Source: Rotaria socialis (Eukaryota > Rotifera > Eurotatoria > Philodinida > Philodinidae). Taken from it: a stretch of DNA of 64,000 bases. The notes under the pieces are model-generated. The model searched no databases. It saw nothing but the letters and a program-made list of their open reading frames with translations, and was not told the origin of the DNA. The position numbers and the translations under genes were made by a program. This document shows positions 1 to 20,149 of the stretch, piece after piece. The stretch's first letter is position 1; every line of letters begins with the position of its first letter. Location of the stretch: assembly GCA_905331475.1 (NCBI GenBank), contig CAJNYU010003505.1:124001-188000 (forward strand). The letters run 5' to 3'.

Positions 1-636
1 GCTTCTCAAATATTTTTCTTGCTTACATAAACTATCAAAACTTTCGCAAGAGATAGAGATTGTGATAAATGTAATAGCTACTCATTCATATATATGAATT
101 GTCAGGCTTTTCATTTGCTTTTTTTATATCCGTGACAAAAATCCCCCGATAAATCTTACAAGCATATGTCTGTTTTATTTATCAATTTTTTTCATTTAAC
201 TCTACGTTTTGCTTGATCAGGCACGATCCTTCTCGATAGGCTTTTAGTTTTTATCTTTGTTTTTTTTTATTGCCTATCTGTGTATCTGTATCAAACGCAT
301 GAATCATCGTAGCTACCAATCCAATCATTTTGTCAGCATTGTCATGATTTATGGGTCGAAAAGTAATAATACTTTTTTTATTGTTGGCAGGCAAATCATC
401 AAGGTAATTAGGTAGGTTGTCCTTCGTCGTTATGCAAAATAGCAATCACATTTGTCTAGTTAGACAAAGGAATGCTGAACATGAGAAATTTCTTTTTCTT
501 CCTATGAAAATAAGGACAGAGAAAACAAGTGGGAGTCGAAAAAAAACAAGACTATATATCCGAGGATAAATGCAATGCTTTGCTTCATACTTGCCTCAAT
601 TAACGACAACGTAGCCTATACACATCAAGGATAGCA
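1..636. other. 5' flank without a supported gene
   Basis: AT-rich non-coding sequence before the first gene. A 64-codon open frame at 251-445 on the minus strand has no ATG at its start and no recognisable domain, so I do not call it. The last 100 bases probably hold the promoter and 5' UTR of the gene starting at 637, but I see no clear TATA box. Confidence 0.5.
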
Positions 637-1603
637 ATGTCTTCAACATCGTTAACTGCGCCTGTTGATAAAGGCTCTAAAGGGTAAAATTCAATTGTTT
701 TAAGCTTATCGATATTTTTCAAAAACCAAATTGTTGATTTTCATAGTGGAATTATTGGTGCCAGCACTTTACCATTGGTTTCAGTATGTTGTATTGGCTT
801 ATTACTCTTGTTGCTTGCCTCGACCATCGTCTTGGCTCTTATTCCAATCTATTTGGGAACTAAAGATTTATCAAGTAAGTAGATATATATTTAAGAAAAT
901 GATCTAGTCTAATATCACATGCCGATGACTTTATGAGAATAATTCTCTGTTGAAGATCTTAGCACCACTTCGACACAATATCTAACTTTAAATCCATCAC
1001 CAAGCGTTCCAGCCTTAGGTGATACATCAGCAGCTGACTGTGCTACTATCGCAGACGCAGTAAGACAATGAATTATTAAGATTCCCACTAACAATCAATC
1101 GATGCTTCTTTTAGATGAGTAGTGCAGTTGGTTCACCAGGCTCACTGACTCCAAGTCAATGCACATTTGCTACGACACCAGGCAGACGTCGACGAGCTTG
1201 GTATGTTTATAAATAAATGAAATTTTTCTCAATTTTGCTTCTTTGGTACTGCAGGCCAATGAGTCGCACTCGTCGTCAGGGTGGAGCGCTTCTCTTTATA
1301 AAAATTGTCATTAACTTGCTCAGATGCCCACGTTGTCGTAAAAGATCAAATCTTGCAAAATGGAAGGGAGTAAGCTTCTCGGTGTCATTCTTTTTCTTTG
1401 GCCCTCGAACCTGTAGTTTCACAATTGCAAGTATTGGCTCCTCAAGCGGTAATACTATTTGATGCCTAATTTATTTCATAGTCATTTATTTTGTTTTTCT
1501 TTCTCGTTTCATAGTATTTAACCGTCTAACCACCGAGACTTCGTCAACAACAACTACAACGACTTCAACAAATGCCGCTACTTCTGCTAATCCAAGTGGT
1601 TAA
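637..1603 (+). CDS. Predicted single-pass membrane protein, six exons
   Basis: I do not recognise the family. Six exons join in frame: 637-683, 747-874, 956-1059, 1115-1200, 1255-1448 and 1515-1603, all with GT-AG introns of 54-81 bp. The start MSSTSLTAP is the first ATG and the frame closes at TAA. A strongly hydrophobic segment in exon 2 (around residues 24-48, with LLLLLLASTIVLAL) is one membrane span or a signal anchor. After it come a Thr/Ser/Pro-rich part with DCAT, a basic cluster RRRRAW (possible furin-type cleavage site), then RTRRQGG and CPRC, and a Thr/Ser/Asn-rich tail likely to be O-glycosylated. The Thr-rich tail and dibasic sites suggest an extracellular or secretory-pathway product; that is inference. 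The consistent splicing makes the gene model fairly safe even though the function is unknown. Confidence 0.7.
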
Positions 1604-2666
1604 TACAATTATTTCAACACACATAATTAACACAAAGATGACTCTATTGTCGATACTTAACATAAATACACTAAACTGGATCCTTGTGATGCTACTAACT
1701 TTCATACTAATTTTCTTTTCTATTAGTTAGATTCTTTTTCCGAGTCGTATTATTTTTTTTCTCTTATATTTATCGTACGAGGATGTAAAAGAAGCAACCA
1801 CACACCAATAATCTATATACGTACATCTCTACACACCAAGAACCTAACTCTCGAATTTTTTTCTTATCGTATTTGTTAACAAACATATGCCATTTCGTTT
1901 CCTTTTATTGTTTTTTTTCATCTTCAGACAATAAAATTATGAATTACGAATGCCTTTCGTTTTTACTATGAAAAGATAATAAATGAAATCTGTTTCAGGG
2001 TTATATTTCGTCGAGTGTTTTAATAGGCAAGTGCATTGCTATTTATTGTGTATTTTAATAGGTAATAATCGTTTCGTGAACTTTGAGCCGAATAAACATA
2101 CTTTGACGATATAAATGCGTCCATAGGAATCATCGGTATGATTTAAGCGGACGAATTATTACTTAACAATTATCGTATGATTTCACCTATTCATCTGTTC
2201 TTTTCCTTTTGTGTGTCTGTTTTAGCTATGAGGAAAATGAATGATGTGCAGGTGATTCATCATTGGCTTGAAAGAACCTTAACAAAATTTATCTAAATTA
2301 AGAATTTCAAAGAGACAACATGTATATTTATGAAATGATAACGATGATATGAGTCTTATATTTTTTTATCGTGTGTAAAATGAAAAGATTATTCGTGTCA
2401 ATATGCACAACATTTAAAAAAAAATTCTATACTGGTCAGTTTGTAGAACGATGTAAGTATTCACGTGTGGTTTATTACAATTTAAGTTTTTTTAATCTAA
2501 ATCCTATAAAATTAATCAATCTCACTGAAAATGGAGAATGTTTTCTTATTAGAAACTATTCGGCTTATAGACAGAAGTAAGAAATAAATTCTTTTGTTTT
2601 TATTTTGAAGAAGACAAGTCACACCGACTTTACATTGGTTTTAATTCTATCAAAATATCATTAGAA
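1604..2666. other. Intergenic, no gene seen
   Basis: About 1 kb of AT-rich spacer. It contains polyadenylation-like AATAAA hexamers (for example near 1930 and 2090) suited to the upstream gene. The open frame at 2371-2580 begins at GTG and has no recognisable content. Confidence 0.5.
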
Positions 2667-4010
2667 ATGGCTTCTTTCTTATTTTTCATGCTGATGACAT
2701 CATTAAGTATGATGTGTGTTGGTTCTTATCAATACCAGCATCCTAACGCTAAATTAATGGTGATGAACGGTGATCCGACTTCAGGTTTTATTAATGTTCG
2801 TTTACCTCCCTACAATGCAACAGGTGATGGTATTACCGATGATACAAATGCTATTCAACGAGCTTTGAATGATACTGGTAGTATGGGTGGCGGTATTGTC
2901 TTCATACCCGAAGGCAATTATTTAATTGCTAGTCATTTGACATTACCCGCTGCTACTGTATTAAAGGGTGTTGCATCGCACGTTCAAAGAAATTGGGGTG
3001 ATCCAAATAGAAAATCTGTTTTTGGAACAACACTTTTAGCGATTGCCGATGCCGGAAATGAAAATGGAACAGCTTTTATTTCTTTATCGGGCGATAGTAG
3101 TGGTATTGAAGGCCTACAAATATTTTATCCAAACCAAGTACCAAGAAATCCACCCATAGCTTATCCATGGACAATACGATGTGGACAACAAGGAAAGAGT
3201 ATTGAAAATAATTATGTTAAAAATGTTCTATTAGTTAATCCTTGGAAAGGTATTGACGCCGCAACATATGAAGCGCCTCGTCATTGGTTTGAAAATGTTT
3301 ATGGGCAACCATTAGCAATTGGCATAGCTGTTGATCAATGTTATGATATTGGAAGAATCAGTCATATACATTTCTGGCCATTTTGGTCAAGTGAGCCAGA
3401 ATTATGGAATTGGGTTAATAATAATGGAATAACATTTTTATTTCAAAGAACTGATTGGGAAGTCGTTGAAGATGTATTTAGTTGGGGCTATCAAATTGGC
3501 ATGGCTTTTCGTACGAGCGCCTATGGAGCTTGCAATGGACAATTTACAGATATCAATTTTGATAATGTTGATATTGGTATTGAGGTGTCATATACTCAAA
3601 CATGGGGCATTTTATTTTCGAATTTAAATCTAGCTAATGCCGGCGGTGGCTCAAATCGTATTGGAATATTAGGACGCGCAATTAATAGTACGAAACCAAC
3701 AGATGCATCTGTAGTTGTACGTGGTGCATCGTTTTGGGGTGTTTTTCATCAAACAATTGTTTGGTCACATGTAGGTTTAATTTCAATCAGTGACTCATTG
3801 TTTGCTCAATGGAATAAAACATCGCCCGGAATTGAAATTCAACGTGGACGAGCTATGATTAATAATAATTATTTTGGCGATAATGTTGGAAATGCGGTAA
3901 CAGTGTTGGATGGGGCCGATCGCGTTACTATCACTAATAATCATTTTAATGGAAATAGATTGAATGTAGTTACTAAACCTACTGTTTTAGTGGCGAATAA
4001 TTTAGAATAA
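2667..4010 (+). CDS. Secreted pectate-lyase-fold (right-handed beta-helix) protein, probable horizontal acquisition
   Basis: A single uninterrupted 447-residue frame from ATG to TAA. Residues 1-20 form a hydrophobic signal peptide ending near CVGSYQY. The next part has the opening typical of the Pectate_lyase_3 / GH28-GH55-like beta-helix group: FINVRLPPYNATGDG, ITDDTNAIQRALND, then GGGIVFIPEGNY and LTLPAATVLKGV. The C-terminal half has repeated Asn/Gly-rich turns (INNNYFGDNVGNAV, ITNNHFNGNRLNV) expected of stacked beta-helix coils. Proteins of this fold cleave or bind polysaccharides, but the substrate cannot be read here and I see no diagnostic catalytic set. The gene has no introns while nearly every neighbour has several. 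That, and a family much commoner in bacteria and fungi than in animals, suggests lateral transfer. Codon use looks AT-rich like the host, so the transfer would be old. Confidence 0.85.
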   Translation: MASFLFFMLMTSLSMMCVGSYQYQHPNAKLMVMNGDPTSGFINVRLPPYNATGDGITDDTNAIQRALNDTGSMGGGIVFIPEGNYLIASHLTLPAATVLKGVASHVQRNWGDPNRKSVFGTTLLAIADAGNENGTAFISLSGDSSGIEGLQIFYPNQVPRNPPIAYPWTIRCGQQGKSIENNYVKNVLLVNPWKGIDAATYEAPRHWFENVYGQPLAIGIAVDQCYDIGRISHIHFWPFWSSEPELWNWVNNNGITFLFQRTDWEVVEDVFSWGYQIGMAFRTSAYGACNGQFTDINFDNVDIGIEVSYTQTWGILFSNLNLANAGGGSNRIGILGRAINSTKPTDASVVVRGASFWGVFHQTIVWSHVGLISISDSLFAQWNKTSPGIEIQRGRAMINNNYFGDNVGNAVTVLDGADRVTITNNHFNGNRLNVVTKPTVLVANNLE

Positions 4011-4970
4011 AATTTCATAAAATCCAGGACTAATAAAATTTATTTTTTACTTTTCTGAATTGAATGATTGATTTAAATAAATAGTAGAGGTAATAGAAAT
4101 TTTTCTAGTACAACTTTAATGGGGATTGAATAAAAAAAAAGGCAATCTAACAACTAATGATAATAATTAGGAAAAAAAAGTATTTTGCCAACTCTGAGAC
4201 ATGTTTTCTCACGTAAGTCACCGAAAATACAACAACAGAAAAGTGTCTATATTTCACAGAGATGCAAACAACAATGTAGTCTGTCGTGATCCTTGAATGT
4301 TTACAATCCTGTTTCAACATTCTTGTTCGATTGAACTTTTCAAAATAGATTGTTAACTAATAAATGAGGGTGATTCATACGAGACGAAAAAAAAAGTTTT
4401 TCGGTTTCACCTTCAATCGATGTTTGGTTACAGGTACAAAGTACAGTAGTTATCATGAGAAGCTTCAATAATTTCTAGACTTTATGTTTTCGGAAGAAGC
4501 ACTTTGTTTTCAAATAGACGTTTTTCGTAATTTAGCGAATTATGTAAGAATATTTTCAAAAAATTGATGGCTATGAAATAATCTCGTAGAGAAATTAAAA
4601 ACTAAATATATCGATGAGCTACACGACTGCATGAAAAAGAACTCTAATAAATTCACTCTGCTCATTAGATTTTTCCGTAAACAATCAAGATTCTTACATT
4701 ATTTCTATATAATAACTCTTGATAGAATTTATATTTTACTCTGCAATAAACTTCGTGTACTCATTCTATATGAGTAACCACTGCTTGATGTTCATTTTTG
4801 TGTCATTAGTTTTCATAAAATACTTGATTTTCTAAATATATTTCTATAAAAAAAATCTTTATTTCTTCAACGGATAAACTTAATATTGAATCATATTTTC
4901 GAGCATGCTCAGAAAACTCTCTAGAAAACAGAATTGTTGTGTTCTTTTTTTTACAAAAATATCCATTTCT
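4011..4970. other. Intergenic between convergent genes
   Basis: The 3' flanks of the beta-helix gene and of POLQ meet here. AT-rich, no open frame of interest, no repeat recognised by eye. Confidence 0.5.
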
Positions 4971-12970
<8,000 letters not shown>

Positions 12971-13899
12971 TAGTATCTGAAATATTACATGAAAACTTCT
13001 CGCATAACTTAACCGTTCTAATAGAAAAATGCAATCGATTATCGATACATGAATTAAAATTATAAAGACTTTTTTTCTATTGGTTATTTAAAATTCTTGC
13101 GGTACTGCACGGATATATATATATATATATATTATGTGAGTCATTAAAATCATCAGATTGTCATAAAATTTTCATTATACTAAACTAAAATACGAAACTT
13201 TTGTTTGCTTGCATTTCTACTTGCAGTTTGTTAATTGGCAAGTAAGGCGATTATAACTTATCTCGAGTTTCTTCAAATATCATTCAAAATTTAACAAAGA
13301 GTTTCTTTAAAACAGGCTAAATCTTGTTTATGTTAGTATTCAACATCATTATTAATTGCAATGGCGTTCTTCGTAAAACAAAAATATGTTCGTACGCTTG
13401 TTACTCTCTGAGCCTTGAAAAACATAATCCGAACTACTCAGATGAAACTCGTTCTGAAGTCTACACTTATTTATTATTACATGAATTGAATCTGCAGTAC
13501 GAAACATCACCATATTACCGACCCAAGGAAATTGTTCGTGCATTTATGTCAGGTCTATTCATTTTTTTTAAATAAATTTCACATATGAATGCTTGATTCA
13601 AGCGAATTAAGAACATCATCATACATGTCGAATTCTACTTTCAATAGATTTTGTTCTCAGAACATTTAGAACTTTGAATCATCATTACAATTGCATTTTC
13701 GATAAAAAAAATAAGTTAATTAAGCTTTTCTGTTGTCTTTTCTTTTTCCAAATATGAACCTTGACAAACTTCTCATTCTTCTAAAAAGCATAACAATGAA
13801 ATAAATGTGAATGGCCTCCATTTTTCACCTGTATCAGACGTCTACATAATACATAAAAAGAAAACAAACAAAATCATAAACAAGGGCAAATCTGATAGA
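12971..13899. other. POLQ 5' flank with (AT)n and an orphan open frame
   Basis: Holds the POLQ promoter region, an AT dinucleotide run at 13113-13132, and a plus-strand open frame from ATG 13330 to about 13574 with no recognisable domain. The latter could be an exon remnant (its end at 13549 is followed by a GT), but no partner exons were found. Confidence 0.4.
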
Positions 13900-14463
13900 T
13901 CATGTAATCTTTAGTGTATCTGCATAATTTTGTAAAGCACTTGATAAATGTTCAATACCCATGGCATTTGGATGTAAACCATCACTTGATACGTGCACTG
14001 ATAAATCAAAGTCTAATTTTATAATTGAAAAACGTTTTGATTTATTTTGATTCTTTCGTAATTTTTTTAATTTTCTATTATAATTTCTAATCCGTTTACG
14101 TATTGACTTTCCACCATTATCGCCATAGGTACGAAAAAACACGCTTGTTTTTGTTCGATCTGGTACAGTACATACAGCAATTGTTGTTAAATATGAATAT
14201 TTTCGAAGAATTAAACGAAGTAATGTTTCGAATTTAACAATAGCCGACTGAGATTTTTCACGTGCCAAAGTATTTGTACCAATCGCAATTATTAGATGTT
14301 TTTGATTTCTAAACAACGATCCAAAATGTTCTTGTTGGACGAGAGCTATTAAACGATCAATTGTACAACCACCGATCGATTCAATATGAGTTTCAACCGA
14401 TTCAGAGGGTGTTGTAGTTGGTTTGCGAACATGATGTAAAAGAGAATCGCCGATTAAAAGCAT
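13900..14463 (-). CDS. SGNH-hydrolase-fold protein (GDSL-like esterase)
   Basis: From the ATG at 14463 the frame gives 187 residues. It carries the SGNH family blocks in order: block I LLIGDSLLHH at the extreme N-terminus, block III AIGTNTLA around residue 60, and block V DGLHPNAMG near residue 160, supplying Ser, Asn and the Asp-x-x-His pair. A basic stretch (KRIRNYNRKLKKLRKN) precedes block V. The family hydrolyses esters of lipids or carbohydrates; substrate unknown. The ATG is preceded by TTTGTTTCAG, a perfect acceptor, so an upstream exon or a trans-splice site is possible and the N-terminus may be incomplete. Esterase domains of this fold also occur in ORF1 of some CR1/L2 retrotransposons, but I see no reverse transcriptase nearby. 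Downstream it is about 0.9 kb from the POLQ start. Confidence 0.7.
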   Translation of the reverse strand: MLLIGDSLLHHVRKPTTTPSESVETHIESIGGCTIDRLIALVQQEHFGSLFRNQKHLIIAIGTNTLAREKSQSAIVKFETLLRLILRKYSYLTTIAVCTVPDRTKTSVFFRTYGDNGGKSIRKRIRNYNRKLKKLRKNQNKSKRFSIIKLDFDLSVHVSSDGLHPNAMGIEHLSSALQNYADTLKIT

Positions 14464-15688
14464 CTGAAACAAATTTGGCGCGATAAGAAAATAATCTAAA
14501 TAAACCACTAATAATTAACTGTCTGTTACAAAATATAGACAGATTCATTAGGTCACAAGAATAGATAATTTATAAAATAAGGGGAGCAAGTTCGTATTCA
14601 ATTGTTTTATTTTTCCTTCTTGAGATCTTTGCATTCGGATCAATGAGTATCTTAAAATTATCAGGATCGATATGATTTGAGAGTACTTTGACTCCACTAC
14701 GGAGAAAAACGTTTTTGAAGACAACTGAATTATATATGTAGTGAGGATATCTTCATGCAATGTGCATTATTTTACGCTGCAAGTTTTCTATAACACAATG
14801 TTTAATAATAGAAGCATCACAGTTTTTGATTATAGAAATATACTTGAATTCTCTTGGATCATCATCCGATAGATTCTAAAACGAGAGAACACTCTCAATT
14901 AATCATTCCGATTTAAGATGTGCCAGCGTCCAATCGTTTATCAGAGTTGAATATCAGACAAAACCTTTTAGATTTCTATTTCCTGATATTCCTTCTTCAA
15001 GTACATCTGATTGATAAATGGAGACAGCTTTCTTGCTTTGAAAGAGAACATTTTCTGCACGACATTTGTTCACCAAGAAAACTGCTTATTATATCAGTAA
15101 TCGTCTTCCATCCGTTCTAGCCCATGAATAAAAATTCATATATAACCAATATAGATTTCAGGGCGAGAATTTAGTTTTGATCTTAACTTTCAGATCGATC
15201 CTATTGTGAACTACGTAGCAATTCCAATTTAAATACTATCAATGTCTAGGTTCAATTGAGTTGATCATACGATAACAAAGCTTGATTAGTAATAGAACTA
15301 CAACATGCTGTACCGTGCAATACAAAACAGCGATTCATTTTGAAAAACCTCTATTAACAGTGAACTTTACGTTCGTCCGATTATGTACCATGGCATTTTT
15401 ACTATGTGACCATTAATGATTTTTCTTAGATGAAATTGCGTCCTGATCTTCATATATACTCGTAAAACGATTGAATATTTAAACAACAACATGATTTAAA
15501 AAAGAGATTTTATTAAGAAACTCAATTAACATTTTTTAAATAAATAAAACAAGAGCAATGATTTCGAACAAAAAAACTAGACGTATAAATATATATATCA
15601 ATTTTACTTTGATGAAGATCTTTTTTTCGGACGATATATAAATAAAAAATGGACAATTGTTAACCTGAAAGCAAATCAAAAAGAATTA
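14464..15688. other. Intergenic, possible missing 5' exon of the SGNH gene
   Basis: AT-rich sequence without a convincing exon. Open frames at 14548-14760 (minus) and 14920-15120 (plus) have no recognisable features. Confidence 0.4.
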
Positions 15689-18600
15689 TCAGTAGTAAGT
15701 TTCCCTCCAGATCCATTTTTGTGATTTGTTGTCTTCATCACATTTTGCTAATTTTAAATTACGACCATTTGTTTCCATACATAAATGTTCTTTATTGCTT
15801 CGAATTTGTTGCGTTTTCTAAACAAGAAAACAATTATAATTAAAATGTTGCTTTTTCTTAAAGCGTAAACGCTTCTTACATTATCCCATTGCCATTCGCC
15901 AATCGGATTCCAACGGCCATCATATTCCAAACAAAATTTTTTCTTTACGATATCATGATCAGATATGAAACAATGTTCACCAGACGCAATTTCACCTCCT
16001 TCATTCAAACGCCAAGACGCCTTGAATAAAAAGAGAATCAATATTAAAATTTAAACTTTAAATGAATAATTTCATCAGTGTGCGCACAACAAATATATAA
16101 CCACAGAGAAAAAAGCAAGAAATATGGTGAATTTGATTGTTATATTAATAAAAGATATTGCTTATCAAAATTTATAATAGAAATAAATGAGTATGAATTA
16201 ACCGCTAACTATTGTTTTGATATATATATCGAGTATTAGCAAATAGCTTAAATTACGGTTGCACAGGAAAAGTATTTTTTTCTTCTTGAATAACGTAATC
16301 GTTCTTGTCTCGGCCTGATTAAGTGTTTACTTGATGGATTAATTCATTCAAATAAAAAGAAACTTGTACATAATCTTGTTCTATATTGACTCAGAAAATA
16401 CTCGAGGCATTATGTAAAACGTAAATAACACAGAGAATGAAAGAGAAGTTGTCTAACACATTTATAAGATTTTTTTTATTCGACAATTATTTTAACAGTG
16501 GGACAAAATTTATTTTAGAAAAGTCGATTTCCAAAATCTATGTGTTTTGCTTTTTTCTCTCATGGAATATATATAAATATATTAAATATATATATATATA
16601 GATTAAGGTGATTATCAAATTCAAACAGGATTACTCAAACAAGAGAAAAGCGATATCTATTTATTCACCAATCCTCTCATATATGGACTAATTATTCTAT
16701 TTATCCACTTCTAGAATAATACAAAACGCAATTTGCTCATTAGTTTTTTGAAATCTTTATTTCCATCAGTCAGTCATACCTGTCCATAGCAACCAGAAAC
16801 ACCAATTGGTTGACCAAATGAAGCACCAAGATCATTTAAACAAACGGAATGTTGAACATTTTTACACTAAAATTTTAGATTGATTCTTGTTTTTGTGTCA
16901 TAGGTTAAGCAAAATCTTCTTATATCTTACTTCACCCCAGCCAACATTGCTCGATGGTGGTGGATATTTTTCCAAAACATCATATGCTATAGTTTCCATA
17001 AACCATTTAAATGATTTACATTGTAGTTTTTCTCGAATTTTCTTTCTTTCTGATATATCACCAAATTTTAATTTACGAATAGCTGGCTCACGCCTATAAT
17101 AATATTCAGCATATTCATCCATCCATACATGAGCTACACGTAAATGATTTATTGAGGTTTGATATGGACTTGTTCCAGGTACATGCGATGGATGACTTCG
17201 AGGACCTCGATAGGCATGCGCAACATGTGAGCAAGGTACCCATTCGACAACACCACCACATTGCCACACTTTAAATGAAAGTTCATATCTAAAGTTTTTA
17301 AGGGATATTTACACTTGCGAGAAAATCATTTAGGATTAAACTTACTGTTCAGCTCCCCATACTTTAATCCCTGGGTCATATGCACCCAATTCAAAAAACC
17401 ATTGACGATCAATAGCTAGCAAACCACCAGCATGTGTTGGTGACCTAATAATAACAATATTTTGAACACAAACAAACAAGCAAACAAAACAAGAAAATCT
17501 ACCAGTAAGGTTCTGATGGATATTTTCTTTTCTTCGCTTCTTGATCTGGTATTTGAGTTTCTTTATACAAAAATCCCCATTCCCAAATACCACGATAATT
17601 AGTCGAACCATAGATGTTTTTATGTTCTAACGTATTCCATTCTAGCCCATCAACAATCGGAACGGCTACTGCTTTTCGATTGAGTGCAATGCGTGTTAAC
17701 AAAGGTGGAAGCCAATTAATAACCTAACAAAAAAATAATAAATTGGAGTCTTCTTTCTTTTCATTCTGTGTTGAAATTATTGTTTACAACATACACATTC
17801 ACAATGAGCATCGAGAACAATAATAACATCGCCCATTGATTTTTGTGCACCGATTGTACGTGCTTCAATTAGACCAACACGCTTGCCCGTTCGATAGAGT
17901 TTCACAAGACCATTCCAACGTTTAATATATTCTTCCAATTTCTCTTGTAAAGAAGCTAGAAGTACAAAAATATGAGGTATAGATCACTAGTGACTGAGTT
18001 CACTTTATAGGTCTATTCGCCATGGAAAACAAGAGAATTGACAATACTGTCTCTTGGAAATAATATCTGTTTAATTCTCAGTGTATCGAAAATTAACATA
18101 CGAGTCACCTCTGAGCATATTATCGAAACTAAGACTTTAAAAAAATTATGTTTGTATACAAGAAAACCTTTTGTCAAATAATCACTCGCTAAATGAAATA
18201 GAGCGAAAAGTTTGAATTAAATTCATACCATCAGTGCTACCATCATCAATAAGAACAACTTCTTTTAATAGTTCAGACGGTGAAGTATTGATTACACTAT
18301 GCACAGTACGTAAAAGAACACCCCATCCTTCGTCATAAAAGACAAGAATAACTGAAGCTGTTGGTAAATATTGTGAATTTGGATAAATCCAATTTTTACA
18401 TCTAAACGAAGAAGTATAATCAATAATATCTAAATAAGTATTCTGAAATCATACTCGTCTGGTCGGGTATCTTTGATACGTCTATCCATGGATATTTTAT
18501 CTGAAACAACCATGTTAAAACCATATTCTCTAATTGATCTTTGTGCATCGTTCTCTTCTGACGGCGAAAGTACAACAGGTTCACCTATTGGTACAATAAT

Positions 18601-18983
18601 GAAATAAAACTTGACTTTTCTCACATGTTCAAACGTTGTGTCTTTTTACCTCCTTCTCCTGGTCCAGTTCTTTTTGGTAAATCTTTGGGCTCATAATTTC
18701 CTAATGAATTACTCATTATTGGTTGTAAACTAACATTGTTCGATGGGTCAAGAAGTTTTCGAATAGGTTCAGCATCAAGATTCAGTTTTTTTTCCTAAAT
18801 AGAATAAATCAAGGATTCATACAAAAAAAGAATTTTTCATACTTGTGGATAATCAAGTCCATTTGGTGCCGGGGCTAATTCAGTATTACTAGATTCCAGT
18901 TTGAACATTAAAAATGGTATCACAAGAATAAGAAAACCCAGAGCAATGAAAAGTCGAAGTGTGCGTCCTAGCCGAATTCTCAT
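15689..18983 (-). CDS. Polypeptide N-acetylgalactosaminyltransferase (GALNT7/10-like)
   Basis: Golgi type II membrane enzyme that adds GalNAc to Ser/Thr to start mucin-type O-glycans. The start at 18983 gives a short cytosolic [10 protein letters not shown] followed by a membrane anchor ([17 protein letters not shown]). Spliced exons then carry the GT-A domain: [27 protein letters not shown], the metal-binding DxH motif in [11 protein letters not shown] (about 17815), [13 protein letters not shown], and the Gal/GalNAc motif written as [17 protein letters not shown] (17270-17370). CKSFKWFM leads into a C-terminal ricin-type lectin domain ending in [10 protein letters not shown], stop TGA at 15689-15691. 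The EQYE form of the motif and [12 protein letters not shown] resemble the GALNT7/GALNT10 branch, which favours already glycosylated peptides; the assignment is from memory of those families. WGAEQ instead of WGGEQ is a small departure. Confidence 0.9.
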
Positions 18984-20149
18984 TTCGATAAATATCACGC
19001 TCGAATATACTGTTAAAAGTAACCTAGTCTACCGTTCGACTATCCTTGTGTTTTCATTGATTAATTACTGTTTACTAATACGCGTTGTGCTTCACACCGA
19101 TTTCTATAAGATGGCGCTAGAAGCTGATATTTTATTGAAAGACAAAACTTGCTCTGTTGTCAATTGAACGATATCGAATTACTTTGAACACATTTAGTAA
19201 TATAATTGAACTGACTAATTGAAATTTTACAGTATCATTATAGTAAATACAACATAACCTATGTCATTCAGTAGATTGAATACGTAAAGGAGTTTTGTGC
19301 ATATTCTTCTTTCTCTACTATGGATGCACTTTGCAATACCACGACGCTGCAAACCAAGTTAACTTTATCAAAAAAATTCTTGTTTAAAACCAATGAAAAT
19401 TTGATACAACATGAAATGCATTTCTGGTGATACACGACACTATCCATAATGATTGCTTTTACACTATATGACTGTTCGATTGAATATAGGGATTTATTTA
19501 GAGCTATCCATAAAGACAAAGAAGTAGATTTTTTTTCATCATTTTGTTTATGCATTTATTGGATACTTTGTTTTATTATTTTTAGTTGTTTGCCAATTGA
19601 ATAGGATAGCTAATAAATAATCAAAGAGTATTGTTGTTTTATTTCATTATCAATTGACTGTGTTTATTCTACATTTATATATTTTCTTTCTACTAAATCA
19701 ATACTTTATAACGGATAAATGACATTATTTAATCGCCTGATAAATGTTACCCATTCATTTTGTAGTACTAGGATCTGTGTGGATGTGGTTTTATTCATGA
19801 TAGTAACTCCCACACTCACACCATATATGCTCTTGGATTTATTTCCAATAGAATAAGATCTTTTTAAATAAGAGTATATTTTTCACCTCAGTGAAGGATC
19901 TCTCATTATTCCCTGCCGATAGATAAATGATAGTACTTATTTCCGAAGAGAAGAATTTTGTGTTAATTGGAAAAAGTAAAATTACGGTTGATTCTACTGC
20001 CGTATCACCATTTGATGAAAAAAATTGACTAAATTTTCAACTTTTATTTGAGAAAAAAAGAAGAAAATGGAAAGAGGCTGTTTATTGTTGTTGATTGGGA
20101 GAGAGAAGGGCCAAGATTTGACGTTGTTATTCTTGTTGGCTGGTAAGAA
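18984..20149. other. Intergenic, GALNT 5' flank
   Basis: AT-rich. A minus-strand open frame at 19268-19555 has no recognisable content. The last 80 bases are T/G-rich and partly repeated on the far side of the element at 20150 (compare GGGCCAAGATTTG with GGGTCAGGATTTG). Confidence 0.4.
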
